The notes below the pieces were generated by a model. The model ran no database searches. It was not told the origin of the DNA and was given only the letters and a program-made list of their open reading frames with translations. The position numbers and the translations under genes are program-made. From Chitinophagaceae bacterium (GTDB lineage Bacteria > Bacteroidota > Bacteroidia > Chitinophagales > Chitinophagaceae): a stretch of 64,000 nucleotides of DNA. This document shows, in pieces, positions 10,220 through 20,081 of the stretch; position 1 is the stretch's first letter; each line of letters opens with the position of its first letter. The stretch covers positions 62,001 to 126,000 of the forward strand of contig CANGOX010000001.1 in NCBI GenBank assembly GCA_947455605.1, written 5' to 3'.

Positions 10220-12637
10220 ATGAAGTTATTTAACCATATTAGTTACAAACTGTCTGCAAGCTTATTTGTTTTGCTACTGTCTTGCGCTGCTGTTAATAGC
10301 CAATCAAGCATCGGCCGGCTGGAAGAAAAATTTAATGCGTATGGAGAACACGCACTACAGGAAAAAATCTATATGCATGTTGACCGAAATTTTTATGTGG
10401 CCGGCGATATTCTCTGGTGCAAATTATATGTGGTAGATGCATCCTTACACCAACCACTCGATATCAGTAAGGTAGCTTATGTAGAAGTGATGGATGAAAA
10501 TAATACCCCTGCATTACAAGCCAAGATCCGTTTGAAGAATGGTAAGGGAAATGGTTCTTTATCGCTACCTGTATCTATCAAGTCGGGCAATTATAAGATT
10601 CGTGCGTATACCAACTGGATGAAAAATACAGGACCCGATTATTTTTTCGAGAAGATGATCACAATCGTGAATGCACAAAAAAACCGTGAGTTTCCCACTA
10701 CTACTATACAAAACAATACAACACCCGATATCCGTTTCTTTCCCGAAGGAGGAAACCTGGTATCCGGCATCCATTCCAGAATAGCCTGTAAAGTGCAGGG
10801 AGCTGATGGAAAAGGCCTTGCCTTCAGCGGAAATATTATAGATGAGAACAATCAAACCATTGCCAGTTTTCAATCATTCAAATTTGGCATGGGCAGTTTT
10901 GAATTTACACCCGCAGAAGGACATACCTATAAAGCTGTTGTAGAAACAGGCCAAAATAAATTCACAAAAAACTTACCGGATATCTATCCTCAGGGATATG
11001 TGATGCAGGTAAATACATCAGCAAACAAAACACTCAGCATATCGGTACAAACCAATCTTACCGACACCGGAAAATTATTCCTGTTGGCAAATACCCGTCA
11101 ATCATTGAAGACTGTTCTGCAGGCTTCGATACAAAATGGCAAAGCCTTATTTAATCTGGATGAAGACAAACTGGGTGAGGGGATCTCACAACTAACCATT
11201 TTCACCAGTACAGGAAAACCGGTTTGTGAAAGATTGTATTTTAAATACCCGTCGCTGAACCTCGATATACAGGTAAAAGGTAACGAGCCCATTTATACCA
11301 CAAGATCAAAAATTGATCTGACTGTTGAACCTCTTGTGCAAAACAGCAAACGGTCTGAAGCAGATCTCTCTGTTGCCGTTTATCGGTTGGATGAATTACA
11401 AACGCTGGATGAATCCAATATCCAGACATTTCTCTGGCTGAGCTCAGATCTGAAAGGACAGATAGAATCACCTGCTTTCTATTTTGAAAAAAGAACAGAA
11501 GAAACAATAACAGCCCTGGATAACCTGATGCTTACACAGGGATGGCGCAGGTTTGCCTGGGATGATGTTTTACAGGAAAGAACACCTACTGTGTTGTTTC
11601 CTCCCGAGTTGAATGGACATATTATTACAGGAAAAGTGATCAGCACAGTAACCGGCAAGCCTCTTGAAAATATTGAAACCTATGTTTCTGTTCCCGGTCT
11701 GAATGCAAATTTCAGAACGTCTATCAGTGATGCAAATGGGAAATTGAAATTCGATTTCAACAACATGACGGGTTCTTCCGAGATCATTGTGCAAACCAAT
11801 CCTGCCGCCGATACACTTACCCATGTTGAATTGAATAACCCCTTCTTTGAGCAGTATACACAAATTCATGTGCCACCATTCCGTCTTTCTGCCGCCAAAG
11901 AAAAAGCCTTGCTTGATCAAAGCATAGGCGTTCAGGTACAAAACCTTTATTCCGGCAAACAATTGAAACGTTTTATCCAGTCAGACGATTCATCATCCAT
12001 GTTTAAAAAACCGGATGCCACTTATATGATGGATGATTATACCCGGTTTACCACCATAGAAGAAGTGTTACGCGAGTACGTTACTTTAATGGATGTGCAA
12101 AAAAACAAGGGCAAATTCTCTTTACAGCTGGTTGATAATTATGAGGGGCCAAGATTACTATCAGCCAACAAACTCTTCTTTCAACTCGATCCGATGATAC
12201 TGGTGGATGGTGTTCCTATCTTTAATGTAGACAGGCTGATGAGCTACGATCCGCTGAAAATGCGGAAACTGGAAGTGTATAACAAGCGCTATTTTCAGGA
12301 CAATTCATTTTTCTCCGGTATCCTTAACTGGACCAGTTACAAAGGAGATCTTGCCAATTTTGAATTAGATCCCCGCGCACTTGTAATAGACTATGAAGGC
12401 CTGCAATTGCAAAGAGAATTCTATTCACCGGTATATGATTCACCCGGTTTTTTATCTCACACACCGGATTTCAGAACACTCTTGTATTGGTCGCATGAGA
12501 TCAATGCCGATAAGAACGGAGAAAGACATGTGCGGTTCTTCACTTCCGATAAGAAAGGAAAGTATATTGGCGTATTCCAGGGATTAACCAATGGGGGCCA
12601 ATGCGGAACTACCATATTGCCGTTTGAAGTAAGATGA
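10220..12637 (+). CDS. Macroglobulin-like (MG2) surface protein of a TonB receptor cassette
   Basis: An 805-residue exported protein with an N-terminal signal (residues 1-28, with a Cys in FVLLLSCAAVNS that might be a lipobox). Residues about 45-145 resemble the MG2 domain of alpha-2-macroglobulins (YMHVDRNFYVAGDILWCKLY). A carboxypeptidase-regulatory-like beta domain follows at about 475-540, and the region near residues 650-690 resembles a TonB plug (MILVDGVPIFNVDRL). No thioester motif (CGEQ) is visible, so it is not a classical protease trap. It lies 18 bases after the DUF4249 gene, the last gene of this cassette. Confidence 0.75.
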   Translation: MKLFNHISYKLSASLFVLLLSCAAVNSQSSIGRLEEKFNAYGEHALQEKIYMHVDRNFYVAGDILWCKLYVVDASLHQPLDISKVAYVEVMDENNTPALQAKIRLKNGKGNGSLSLPVSIKSGNYKIRAYTNWMKNTGPDYFFEKMITIVNAQKNREFPTTTIQNNTTPDIRFFPEGGNLVSGIHSRIACKVQGADGKGLAFSGNIIDENNQTIASFQSFKFGMGSFEFTPAEGHTYKAVVETGQNKFTKNLPDIYPQGYVMQVNTSANKTLSISVQTNLTDTGKLFLLANTRQSLKTVLQASIQNGKALFNLDEDKLGEGISQLTIFTSTGKPVCERLYFKYPSLNLDIQVKGNEPIYTTRSKIDLTVEPLVQNSKRSEADLSVAVYRLDELQTLDESNIQTFLWLSSDLKGQIESPAFYFEKRTEETITALDNLMLTQGWRRFAWDDVLQERTPTVLFPPELNGHIITGKVISTVTGKPLENIETYVSVPGLNANFRTSISDANGKLKFDFNNMTGSSEIIVQTNPAADTLTHVELNNPFFEQYTQIHVPPFRLSAAKEKALLDQSIGVQVQNLYSGKQLKRFIQSDDSSSMFKKPDATYMMDDYTRFTTIEEVLREYVTLMDVQKNKGKFSLQLVDNYEGPRLLSANKLFFQLDPMILVDGVPIFNVDRLMSYDPLKMRKLEVYNKRYFQDNSFFSGILNWTSYKGDLANFELDPRALVIDYEGLQLQREFYSPVYDSPGFLSHTPDFRTLLYWSHEINADKNGERHVRFFTSDKKGKYIGVFQGLTNGGQCGTTILPFEVR

Positions 12638-12643
12638 TCCATA

Positions 12644-13060
12644 CTAAGACCGTTTACAGAATATAGCCGTATCCTTAAAATAATCCGACAAACTTGCGAT
12701 CTTCCCTTCTTCATCAAAAACGATATCGGTGATCACCCGGTTCCGGTAAGCTTCACAGCCTTTGAGTTTTCCGGATGATTCACAGATATGTATACAACGG
12801 TTTTCACTTACCGGCAGAATATCAACAATATCCCATTTCAGAAATTCATATCGGCTAAACATGGCTCGGAACAAGGCTTTGATCCGCAAATAACCTGTTA
12901 CCGGTGCCGCAGGCGGGATCCATAATACACTATCCTCGCCAAACCAGTTGGCTATGCGGGAAGCATCGTTGGATTGCATGTCTTCCATAAATGCAAGGAT
13001 CTTCTCATTCATGATCCTTATGTACGATGGTTGACGGATTTTGGTTCTGGCTATGCTCAA
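12644..13060 (-). CDS. NTF2-like / SnoaL-like protein
   Basis: A 138-residue protein with the size and pattern of the SnoaL-like NTF2 fold: helix with FMEDMQSNDASRIANWF, a Trp/Pro-rich strand (VLWIPPAAPVTGY) and the antiparallel sheet that ends with a C-terminal DYF motif. Such proteins form a small open cone that binds or isomerises small hydrophobic molecules; the role here cannot be read. A later in-frame Met at residue 17 (MNEKILAFMEDM) gives a more typical family N-terminus and may be the true start. It converges with the upstream cassette with only six bases between stops. Confidence 0.72.
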   Translation of the reverse strand: MSIARTKIRQPSYIRIMNEKILAFMEDMQSNDASRIANWFGEDSVLWIPPAAPVTGYLRIKALFRAMFSRYEFLKWDIVDILPVSENRCIHICESSGKLKGCEAYRNRVITDIVFDEEGKIASLSDYFKDTAIFCKRS

Positions 13061-13074
13061 AAATCAGTTCACTC

Positions 13075-13110
13075 CATAAAAAAACCGCTCCTTAATCAGG
13101 AACGGTTCTT
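13075..13110 (-). terminator. Intrinsic terminator downstream of nrdJ
   Basis: On the minus strand a nine-base-pair stem (arms 13083-13091 and 13099-13107, one G-U pair, seven-base loop) is followed by a run of seven Ts. It lies 70 bases past the nrdJ stop codon, a typical Rho-independent terminator. Confidence 0.85.
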
Positions 13111-13178
13111 TATATGCTTGGTTCTTTGATCCTTTAGTGAATCGTTCAGGCCGCTTTGAGCGCCCCCCCCGACCGATT

Positions 13179-16100
13179 TTAGCTGCAACCCATGCTGTTA
13201 CCACAGTTCAGGCATTTGTAACAGGTACCGCTGCGGATAGTGATATGACCACAGGTGTTACAGGCTGGTGCATCGCTCTGCATGCTTTTGGCTGCAGCAT
13301 TAACGGCATCCATTCCGGCTGAAGCGGTAGCAGCAGCTCTTTGCAGTTTCTGAGGCTGTGCAGAAGGAGTAGTGTTGGCTGATGGTGCTGTGATACGAAC
13401 GCTACTCAGTTCGGGCTTTCCCAAAAAAGTGGCATCCCCCTCATCATCTCCTTCACCGGTATTACCGATGCTGGGTTTATCCAGTACATGCACGAGGTCA
13501 GTTCTTCCTAAGTATTCAAATGCCAGGGCACGAAATACAAAGTCAACCAGTGAGGTAGTGGTCTTGATATTCGGATGGTCTACCATGCCTGATGGCTCAA
13601 ACTTGGTGAACACAAATTTCTCTACAAATTCTTCCAATGGCACACCGTACTGCAGACCAACTGAAATAGCGATCGCAAAACAGTTCATGAAGCTGCGCAG
13701 GGTAGATCCTTCTTTGGCCAGATCAATAAAGATCTCTCCTAAAGTTCCATCCTGGTATTCTCCGGTTCTCAGGAAGATCACCTGTCCGCCGATCTTCGCT
13801 TTCTGTGTAAAGCCTCTGCGTTTAGAAGGTAATGATTTCTTCTCTACAATACCTGATAAAGCACGTTTGAATTTGGTATCGGTAGAAGCCTGCATACGCT
13901 TCTGCACTTCTTCCAGTAATTCATCAACGGTTAATTTGCTCAGGTCTACAATATGCGATTGTGGTTCTGCTTCTGCAACAACCTCTACAGCTTTATCGGT
14001 TTCTTCTTCGCCTGCTTTCTTTTTCTTGTCTGATTTATTGCTCAACGGCTGGCTCAGTTTAGAACCATCACGGTATAAAGCATTTGCTTTCAGACCTAAC
14101 TGCCAGCTCAGTAAATAGCAATCAGCAATTTCTTCTACGGTTGCTTCATGTGGCAGGTTGATCGTTTTGGAGATCGCACCGCTAAGGAATGGCTGACAGG
14201 CCGCCATCATACGGATATGTCCGTAAGCATGAATATATCTTTCACCTTTTTTGCCACACTTGTTTGCGCAGTCAAATACAGGTAAATGTTCATCTTTCAG
14301 GAAAGGAGCCCCTTCAATGGTCATGGTTCCGCACACATAATCATTGGCATCATCAATTTGTTCTTCAGTAAAGCCGAGCTCTTCCAGCAGGTTAAAGCTC
14401 CAGTCGCTATACTGCTCTTCAGAGAAACCTAAACGCTGCATACACTCATCACCTAATGTAAAGCGGTTAAAGATGAAACCGATCTCAAATGCAGATTTGG
14501 CAACGCTGTTCAGTTTGGCGATCTCTGCATCGGTAAATCCTTTTTCTTTCAGAGAAGCCGGATTTACAAAAGGAGCACCTTCAAAACTTGCATGGCCTAC
14601 TGCATATTTTTCAATAGCTTCTGCCTGCTCAGGATTGTAACCTAAGTTGCGCAATGCCTGAGGTACAGATTGGTTGATGATCTTGAAATAACCACCACCA
14701 CTTAATTTTTTGAATTTCACCAGCGCGAAATCAGGTTCTACACCGGTAGTATCGCAATCCATAACCAGACCGATCGTTCCGGTTGGAGCAATAACGGTGG
14801 TCTGTGCATTGCGGTAACCGTATTTCTCACCTAACTGAACGGCTTCGTCCCATGCTTTGGTGGCTGATTTCAGCAATACATCCGGACAATATTTTGCTTT
14901 GATACCCTGTGGCTTGATCTCAATTCCTACATACGCATCTTCTGCATCATAAGCAGCCGCACGGTGGTTGCGCATTACACGCAGCATATCTTCTTTGTTC
15001 TCTTTGTATTTGTCAAACGCACCCAGGAAACTGGCCATCTCTGCAGATGTTTTGTAAGCCACACCCGTCATGATCGCTGAGATCGCTCCGGCAATACCGC
15101 GGGCTTCTTCACTGTCGTACGGAATACCGCTAACCATCAGCATAGAACCGAGGTTGGCAAAACCTAAACCCAGTGTACGGTAATCGTAAGATAATTGTGC
15201 CACTTCTTTAGAAGGGAACTGTGCCATTAACACAGACACTTCCAATACAGTGGTCCATAAACGGGTAGTATATTCAAATCCTTCTACGTCAAAAACATTG
15301 TTTTCTTCGGTATGGAATTTACGCAGGTTGATGGATGCCAGGTTACATGCGGTATTATCCAGGAACATGTATTCTGAACATGGGTTAGAGGCATTGATAC
15401 GACCGCCTTTTGGACAGGTATGCCATTCATTGATGGTGGTATCATATTGTGTACCCGGATCGGCACAACGCCATGCAGCATAAGAAATTTTCTCCCATAC
15501 TTCACGTGCAGGAATTTTGCTCATGGTGCGGCCATCGGTACGTGCTTTCAGTTCCCAGTCTCCATCGGCTTCCAGCGCTTTGAAGAATGAGTTAGGGATA
15601 CGTACGGAGTTATTTGAATTCTGACCAGATACGGTTGCGTAAGCTTCTCCTTCATAACTGTTATCATAACCGGCAGCTACCAGAGCAGCTACTTTCTTCT
15701 CTTCACCTACTTTCCAGTTAATGAATTCCATGATCTCGGGGTGATCGAGGTCCAGACAAACCATTTTGGCTGCCCGGCGGGTGGTTCCACCACTTTTGAT
15801 GGCTCCGGCAGCACGGTCGCCGATCTTCAGAAAGCTCATCAAGCCACTCGATGTTCCACCACCGCTTAATTTTTCGCCCCCGCCACGGATCTGGGAGAAA
15901 TTGGTACCCACTCCTGAACCGTATTTGAAGATACGTGCTTCACGTGTCCAGAGGTCCATGATTCCTCCATCATTTACCAGGTCATCACTCACACTTAATA
16001 TGAAGCAGGCATGTGGTTGAGGACGTTCGTATGCGTTGGTAGATTTTTTTAATTTACTGTCTTTTGGATCCACAAAATAGTGACCCTGTGGTTTACCGGT

Positions 16101-16544
16101 GATGCCATAACTTTCATGCAAACCGGTATTGAACCATTGTGGTGAATTGGGAACGCAGGCCTGATTGATGATACTGTAAACGAGTTCATCATAAAAAACC
16201 TGAGCATCTTTTTCGGATGCAAAATATCCATAGCGTTCGCCCCAAACCCGCCAGCAGTTGGCCATTCGGTGGGCTACCTGTTTTACACTGGTCTCTCTTC
16301 CTACTGAACCATCGGGCTGAGGAACACCGGCTTTACGGAAATATTTCTGTGCAAGAATATCGGTAGCGATCTGACTCCACTGTTTCGGAACCTCCACGTT
16401 ATTCATTTCAAATACTTTCTCTCCGTTTGGATTTTTGATCACGCTGTCGCGGTAATCATATTCAAACATATCATAAGGACTAACGCCTTCTTGGGTGAAT
16501 CGACGGCCGAATTGCAGGCCTTTGTTAGCGCGTGGGTTAGACAT
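13179..16544 (-). CDS. nrdJ: Vitamin B12-dependent (class II) ribonucleotide reductase
   Basis: An adenosylcobalamin-dependent ribonucleoside reductase that makes deoxyribonucleotides independently of oxygen. At 1121 residues it is the long NrdJ type. Visible signatures are the active-site region [21 protein letters not shown] (about residues 392-412), the [20 protein letters not shown] segment, [15 protein letters not shown], and a C-terminal Cys-rich tail with paired cysteines (CNTCGH ... CYKCLNCG) that probably relays electrons and binds zinc. No cobalamin riboswitch B12 box was seen upstream. It stands alone, with its own terminator. Confidence 0.97.
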   Translation of the reverse strand: MSNPRANKGLQFGRRFTQEGVSPYDMFEYDYRDSVIKNPNGEKVFEMNNVEVPKQWSQIATDILAQKYFRKAGVPQPDGSVGRETSVKQVAHRMANCWRVWGERYGYFASEKDAQVFYDELVYSIINQACVPNSPQWFNTGLHESYGITGKPQGHYFVDPKDSKLKKSTNAYERPQPHACFILSVSDDLVNDGGIMDLWTREARIFKYGSGVGTNFSQIRGGGEKLSGGGTSSGLMSFLKIGDRAAGAIKSGGTTRRAAKMVCLDLDHPEIMEFINWKVGEEKKVAALVAAGYDNSYEGEAYATVSGQNSNNSVRIPNSFFKALEADGDWELKARTDGRTMSKIPAREVWEKISYAAWRCADPGTQYDTTINEWHTCPKGGRINASNPCSEYMFLDNTACNLASINLRKFHTEENNVFDVEGFEYTTRLWTTVLEVSVLMAQFPSKEVAQLSYDYRTLGLGFANLGSMLMVSGIPYDSEEARGIAGAISAIMTGVAYKTSAEMASFLGAFDKYKENKEDMLRVMRNHRAAAYDAEDAYVGIEIKPQGIKAKYCPDVLLKSATKAWDEAVQLGEKYGYRNAQTTVIAPTGTIGLVMDCDTTGVEPDFALVKFKKLSGGGYFKIINQSVPQALRNLGYNPEQAEAIEKYAVGHASFEGAPFVNPASLKEKGFTDAEIAKLNSVAKSAFEIGFIFNRFTLGDECMQRLGFSEEQYSDWSFNLLEELGFTEEQIDDANDYVCGTMTIEGAPFLKDEHLPVFDCANKCGKKGERYIHAYGHIRMMAACQPFLSGAISKTINLPHEATVEEIADCYLLSWQLGLKANALYRDGSKLSQPLSNKSDKKKKAGEEETDKAVEVVAEAEPQSHIVDLSKLTVDELLEEVQKRMQASTDTKFKRALSGIVEKKSLPSKRRGFTQKAKIGGQVIFLRTGEYQDGTLGEIFIDLAKEGSTLRSFMNCFAIAISVGLQYGVPLEEFVEKFVFTKFEPSGMVDHPNIKTTTSLVDFVFRALAFEYLGRTDLVHVLDKPSIGNTGEGDDEGDATFLGKPELSSVRITAPSANTTPSAQPQKLQRAAATASAGMDAVNAAAKSMQSDAPACNTCGHITIRSGTCYKCLNCGNSMGCS

Positions 16545-16941
16545 ACAGGTGGTTCAGTTTAACAGGTTATTATTGTGCCCCCGGGGATTAACGAATTGTT
16601 AAGCGGTTGACGAAAATATCTTTCCGTTTGCAGAATTCAAGGCCTGAAATATTAACACATTGTGGATAAGGAATGGGGATTATTTGGGACCTCAATTCCC
16701 CATTGATTTTGCGGGTTTGTACACAGGTGTAGAAAATATTTTTTGAGGGAAATGGTGGTAGAATGAGTTATTTTCCTTAAATGTGTAGTGGGAACTCTGT
16801 AGTAGGATCACTATGGCTGTCTGCCAATCAAGTTTATCATGAATAATGCCCTATCTTTCAGTTTATAGGGCCTATTTGGGCCTTTAAACCCATTAAGTAA
16901 AAACTTTTTCGCATTTTTGCAGGAGCACCATCCGATACTGA
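16545..16941. promoter_or_regulatory. Divergent regulatory region, nrdJ / GGGP-type synthase
   Basis: This 397-base gap is the longest gene-free stretch in the window and must carry both divergent promoters. Seen in it: a perfect DnaA-box match (TGTGGATAA, 16661-16669), and a perfect 7-bp hairpin (16848-16854 with 16865-16871, ten-base loop) in the probable leader of the synthase gene. No heptad repeat, no open reading frame of note and no B12-riboswitch core was found. Confidence 0.5.
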
Positions 16942-17697
16942 ATGAAACAGGCGTTATACCAGCAATTCGTTGAAAGGAAAAGATCAGGCAAAAAATCATT
17001 TGCCGTATTGATCGATCCCGATAAGGTTGACAATGAAAAAATTGATCAGCTGCTCTCGCTTGCGGTAGAGGCTAAAGTGGATTATTTCTTTGTGGGTGGC
17101 AGTCTGGTCATTTCCAGTCATTTGGATGAATGTATCCGCCAGATCAAATCCGTATCTAAAATTCCGGTGATCTTATTCCCCGGCTCTCCTTCTCAGGTGA
17201 GTAAATATGCAGACGCACTTTTATACCTTTCCCTGATATCCGGCCGTAACCCTGAGCTGTTAATTGGCCAGCATGTGATCAGTGCCCCTTTTGTTAAGAA
17301 CAGTGGCCTCGAGATCATGCCAACCGGTTATATGGTTATTGATGGCGGAGCACCCACCACAGTATCGTATATTTCGAATGCGGCACCCATTCCGGCCGAT
17401 AAAAATGAAATTGCGATGTGTACCGCCATGGCAGGCGAGATGCTCGGCATGAAGCTGATTTACATGGATGCAGGCAGCGGTGCCAAAAGGGCCATCACCG
17501 AAACCATGATCGAAAAAGTGGCCAAACATATTGAAGCCCCCCTGATCGTTGGTGGCGGTATCACCGAACCGGAAAAAGCCTACCGCAACTGCAAGGCCGG
17601 CGCCGATGTGATTGTTGTAGGTAACGCCATTGAAAAAGATGCGTCTTTAATTACAGAGATCAGTCATGCGGTGCATAGTGTGGCGGTGAATGCGTGA
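16942..17697 (+). CDS. Geranylgeranylglyceryl/heptaprenylglyceryl phosphate synthase family protein
   Basis: A 251-residue TIM-barrel prenyltransferase of the GGGPS/PcrB family, which joins a polyprenyl chain to sn-glycerol-1-phosphate. Signatures are the N-terminal AVLIDPDKV strand, FFVGGSLV, FPGSPSQVSKYADALLYLSL, YMDAGSGAKR and the phosphate-binding C-terminal IVGGGITEPEKA and AGADVIVVGNAIEKD. The archaeal members start ether-lipid synthesis; Bacteroidota have their own clade, whose in vivo product is unclear. The gene stands alone and ends at a strong two-way terminator. No glycerol-1-phosphate dehydrogenase is in the window. Confidence 0.93.
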   Translation: MKQALYQQFVERKRSGKKSFAVLIDPDKVDNEKIDQLLSLAVEAKVDYFFVGGSLVISSHLDECIRQIKSVSKIPVILFPGSPSQVSKYADALLYLSLISGRNPELLIGQHVISAPFVKNSGLEIMPTGYMVIDGGAPTTVSYISNAAPIPADKNEIAMCTAMAGEMLGMKLIYMDAGSGAKRAITETMIEKVAKHIEAPLIVGGGITEPEKAYRNCKAGADVIVVGNAIEKDASLITEISHAVHSVAVNA

Positions 17698-17702
17698 AAA
17701 TC

Positions 17703-17730
17703 GTGAGTCGTCAGTCGTGAGTCGTGAGTA
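17703..17730 (+). repeat. Heptad array (gtgagtc type), left arm
   Basis: Four 7-base units in register: gtgagtc, gtcagtc, gtgagtc, gtgagta, six bases after the stop of the GGGP-type synthase. The reverse-complementary arm is at 17825-17845, with a strong terminator hairpin between the arms. Confidence 0.8.
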
Positions 17731-17762
17731 GAGAGATAGAGATTCAATCATATTTTGAAAAT

Positions 17763-17797
17763 AAAAATGGTCAAGTGCAAAACACTTGACCATTTTT
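17763..17797. terminator. Two-way intrinsic terminator
   Basis: A perfect 15-bp stem (17763-17777 with 17783-17797) and a five-base loop, A-rich on the left and T-rich on the right, so it can terminate both the GGGP-type synthase and the convergent M28 peptidase gene. Confidence 0.92.
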
Positions 17798-17824
17798 ATT
17801 TTCTATTTTCTTTCTTCTCTCAGG

Positions 17825-17845
17825 ACTCACGACTGACTACTCAGG
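17825..17845 (+). repeat. Heptad array (actcacg type), right arm
   Basis: Three 7-base units, actcacg, actgact, actcagg, which are the reverse complement of the units at 17703-17730. With them it forms a larger inverted repeat around the terminator. Confidence 0.75.
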
Positions 17846-17863
17846 ATTAAATGCTCACGAAAT

Positions 17864-19207
17864 TTATTGATTCCTAGCCCCGCCGGCAGGAGGCGCAGCA
17901 GGCCTTGGATTATTCAGGTCGGATACGTCTACTCTTGAGGGAGTTTCTTTTCCGCTGATGATTCCTCTTGAGCTCAAAGCAACAGACTTTATGATCATGG
18001 CCATATTCTCCATATCCAATGTGCCGATCTCATCACTGGGTTTGTGATAGTTGGGCTCACTATCCATTTTAGAGGTGGAAATCGTATGGGCCGGAACACC
18101 CAGTCTGGCTAATGTAGCATTATCCGAACGGAAGAACAGGTTTTGGGTAGTGTACGGATCGGGATGGAATTCGAAACCGGTTCCTTCAAGATTGGCCTGT
18201 AATATTTTACCCATATCCGTTCGCTCATAACCGGTAATGTAAGCAGAGTTCTTACCCCATTTACTTTCTGTACCGATCATCTCAATATTGAACATGGCTT
18301 TCACGTCATCCGGATTGAATTGCCTCGAAAAATATTGCGCACCAAAACCACCTACTTCTTCTGCAGTAAATGCCACAAAGATCAATGTACGTTCATTATT
18401 CTTGAGTTCTTTAAAATATTTTGCGAGCATGATCACAGCGGTAGTACCGGCCGCATCGTCATTGGCGCCATTGTAAATAGAATCGGTTAACACATTACCC
18501 TGCCTGTCTTTACCCACAATTCCCAGATGATCGTAATGACCGGAGAAGATCACATATTCATTCTTTTTGCTTTTACCGGGAATGATACCCAATACATTGG
18601 CAAGCTTCTGTTCAGTGATTTCGTGTTTGGCTTCCACCGTATAGGCTTTAGGCTCAGAATTGTTCAATACAAAAACAACACTATTGTCTGATTTGAACAA
18701 CTGCGATTTAAATCGGGTAAGACCATTGAATGTTTTGGAAAAAGAAGTATCTACCAATACAAAGTAATTCTTGTTTCCGGTGATATATTTACGGGCTTCG
18801 GTATTGAGATTGGCACCTTTTGCAATGGTTACCGTTTGGTACCCCGATTTCTCTGTGATCTTTAATTCAGGCTGAGAAGTTACCACGATCACATCTCTTG
18901 TATCAACAGAAACTCCGTCAAATGTACAGGCAGCACTGATAAATTTAGGTCTAACCATGGCAAATGACTGCAGATAATTACCGCTGTTATTCCAGGTTTG
19001 CAGACCGGTCTTTTTAAACTCATCTGCAATAAATGCAGCGGCTTTGTCAATACCCGGCGTAAATGTCCTGCGACCTTCCATATCATCTGCGGATAATACT
19101 TTTTCGATCCTTTCTACTTCTTTGGCATTGATAATACTTTCGGCTTTCTGCGCAAAAGAAAATGTTGCTATTGAGCACAATAACAACATTAGATTGATTC
19201 TTTTCAT
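17864..19207 (-). CDS. M28 family zinc metallopeptidase, secreted
   Basis: A 447-residue exported aminopeptidase-type metallopeptidase. The signal peptide is residues 1-19 (LLLCSIATFSFAQ). The M28 zinc ligands are visible in order: SGHYDHLG (His, Asp), NGANDDAAGT (bridging Asp), FTAEEVGGFG (catalytic and binding Glu), and the late His in PNYHKPSDE. Residues about 95-200 fit an inserted PA-type domain. The C-terminal tail is Pro/Ala-rich. It is probably periplasmic or secreted and releases amino acids from peptides. It is convergent with the GGGP-type synthase, and separated from the upstream response regulator by a heptad palindrome. Confidence 0.93.
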   Translation of the reverse strand: MKRINLMLLLCSIATFSFAQKAESIINAKEVERIEKVLSADDMEGRRTFTPGIDKAAAFIADEFKKTGLQTWNNSGNYLQSFAMVRPKFISAACTFDGVSVDTRDVIVVTSQPELKITEKSGYQTVTIAKGANLNTEARKYITGNKNYFVLVDTSFSKTFNGLTRFKSQLFKSDNSVVFVLNNSEPKAYTVEAKHEITEQKLANVLGIIPGKSKKNEYVIFSGHYDHLGIVGKDRQGNVLTDSIYNGANDDAAGTTAVIMLAKYFKELKNNERTLIFVAFTAEEVGGFGAQYFSRQFNPDDVKAMFNIEMIGTESKWGKNSAYITGYERTDMGKILQANLEGTGFEFHPDPYTTQNLFFRSDNATLARLGVPAHTISTSKMDSEPNYHKPSDEIGTLDMENMAMIIKSVALSSRGIISGKETPSRVDVSDLNNPRPAAPPAGGARNQ

Positions 19208-19259
19208 TCTGTACTGTTTGAGGGATGAGGCTTTAGGGATAGAATAGTATTTATAAAGC

Positions 19260-19318
19260 GTGAGTCGTGAAACGTGAATCGTGAGTAAAGACTCACGACT
19301 GACGATTCACGACTCACG
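19260..19318. repeat. Heptad-repeat palindrome (gtgagtc / actcacg)
   Basis: Left arm gtgagtc, gtgaaac, gtgaatc, gtgagta; three-base loop; right arm actcacg, actgacg, attcacg, actcacg. Register is exact, and the arms pair with few mismatches. It ends ten bases before the response-regulator stop codon, so it sits between that gene and the downstream peptidase gene. Confidence 0.9.
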
Positions 19319-19327
19319 ATAATTTCA

Positions 19328-20059
19328 TTACAGGCTCATCATTTCTTTGAACTTCACTGTTTGCCTTCTGCTCACTTCAACTTTTTCACCTCCTTTCAGG
19401 TCTACCAGCAGGCCGCCATTGAAATAAGGTTCAATTTTTTCTATCCAGCGAAGATTGATGATATGCTTACGGTTGGCGCGGAAGAACATTCTGTCGTCGA
19501 GCCTTTCTTCCAATGCATTCAGTGATTTTAAGATCAGTGGTTTATGCGTACCAAAAAATACTTTCGCATAATTGCCCACACTTTCAAACAAACGGATCTC
19601 ACCGAGCTTCACAAACCAGCAGCGTTCCCCGTCTTTTACAAATACCTGGTCAAACTCGGTAAGCGGACCGCGGTTCATCCCATTGAGGCCAATATTCTCT
19701 TTAAAGATCTCTGCCTGCAATTTCTGGATGGCATCTGCCAAACGTTTGGGTTCAATGGGTTTAAGCAGGTAATCCAGTGCATTTACTTCAAAAGCTTTGA
19801 TGGCATACTCATCATACGCTGTTGTAAAGATCACTTTCGGCGCTTTCTCTACTTCTGCCAGCAGGTCAAATCCGGTCTTGCCCGGCATCTGAATGTCGAG
19901 GAAGATCAAGTCGGGATTCAGGGTCTCGATCTTTTCAATACCATCATCCACATTGGCTGCTTCTTCTATTACTTCTATATCTGAATGATCCTGCAGGAGT
20001 TTCTTTAACTCATTGCGGGCCAGCCTTTCATCATCAATAATAATTGCTTTAATCGCCAT
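19328..20059 (-). CDS. LytTR-type response regulator
   Basis: A 243-residue two-component regulator. The receiver domain (residues 1-120) has the acidic pocket (IIDDERLARNE), the phospho-acceptor Asp in DLIFLDIQMPG near residue 55, and the conserved Thr and Lys in FTTAYDEYA and DYLLKP. The C-terminal LytTR DNA-binding domain runs from about 140 to 240 (FVKDGERCWFVKL ... FRANRKHIINL). It follows the sensor kinase by 22 bases on the same strand, so they are one two-component system. LytTR regulators bind short direct repeats; the target is unknown. Confidence 0.95.
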   Translation of the reverse strand: MAIKAIIIDDERLARNELKKLLQDHSDIEVIEEAANVDDGIEKIETLNPDLIFLDIQMPGKTGFDLLAEVEKAPKVIFTTAYDEYAIKAFEVNALDYLLKPIEPKRLADAIQKLQAEIFKENIGLNGMNRGPLTEFDQVFVKDGERCWFVKLGEIRLFESVGNYAKVFFGTHKPLILKSLNALEERLDDRMFFRANRKHIINLRWIEKIEPYFNGGLLVDLKGGEKVEVSRRQTVKFKEMMSL

Positions 20060-20081
20060 ACCACGAATGTATAAATAGATT

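Noticed and set aside
13163-13170. C8 tract after nrdJ (and a G8 tract at 37249-37256 after hemH) as phase-variable switches
   Set aside because: Both tracts lie outside coding regions, downstream of stop codons, and not in a promoter spacer, so slippage would have no evident effect on gene output.
16661-16669. Perfect DnaA-box match upstream of nrdJ
   Set aside because: A single 9-base match is expected by chance about once in two windows of this size on both strands, and another perfect TTATCCACA lies inside the 2-hydroxyacid dehydrogenase gene near 46716. There is no cluster, so neither an origin nor DnaA control of nrdJ is claimed.
13179-16941. Cobalamin riboswitch upstream of the B12-dependent nrdJ
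   Set aside because: No B12-box core (GCCACTG) or its complement was found in the 397-base upstream region.
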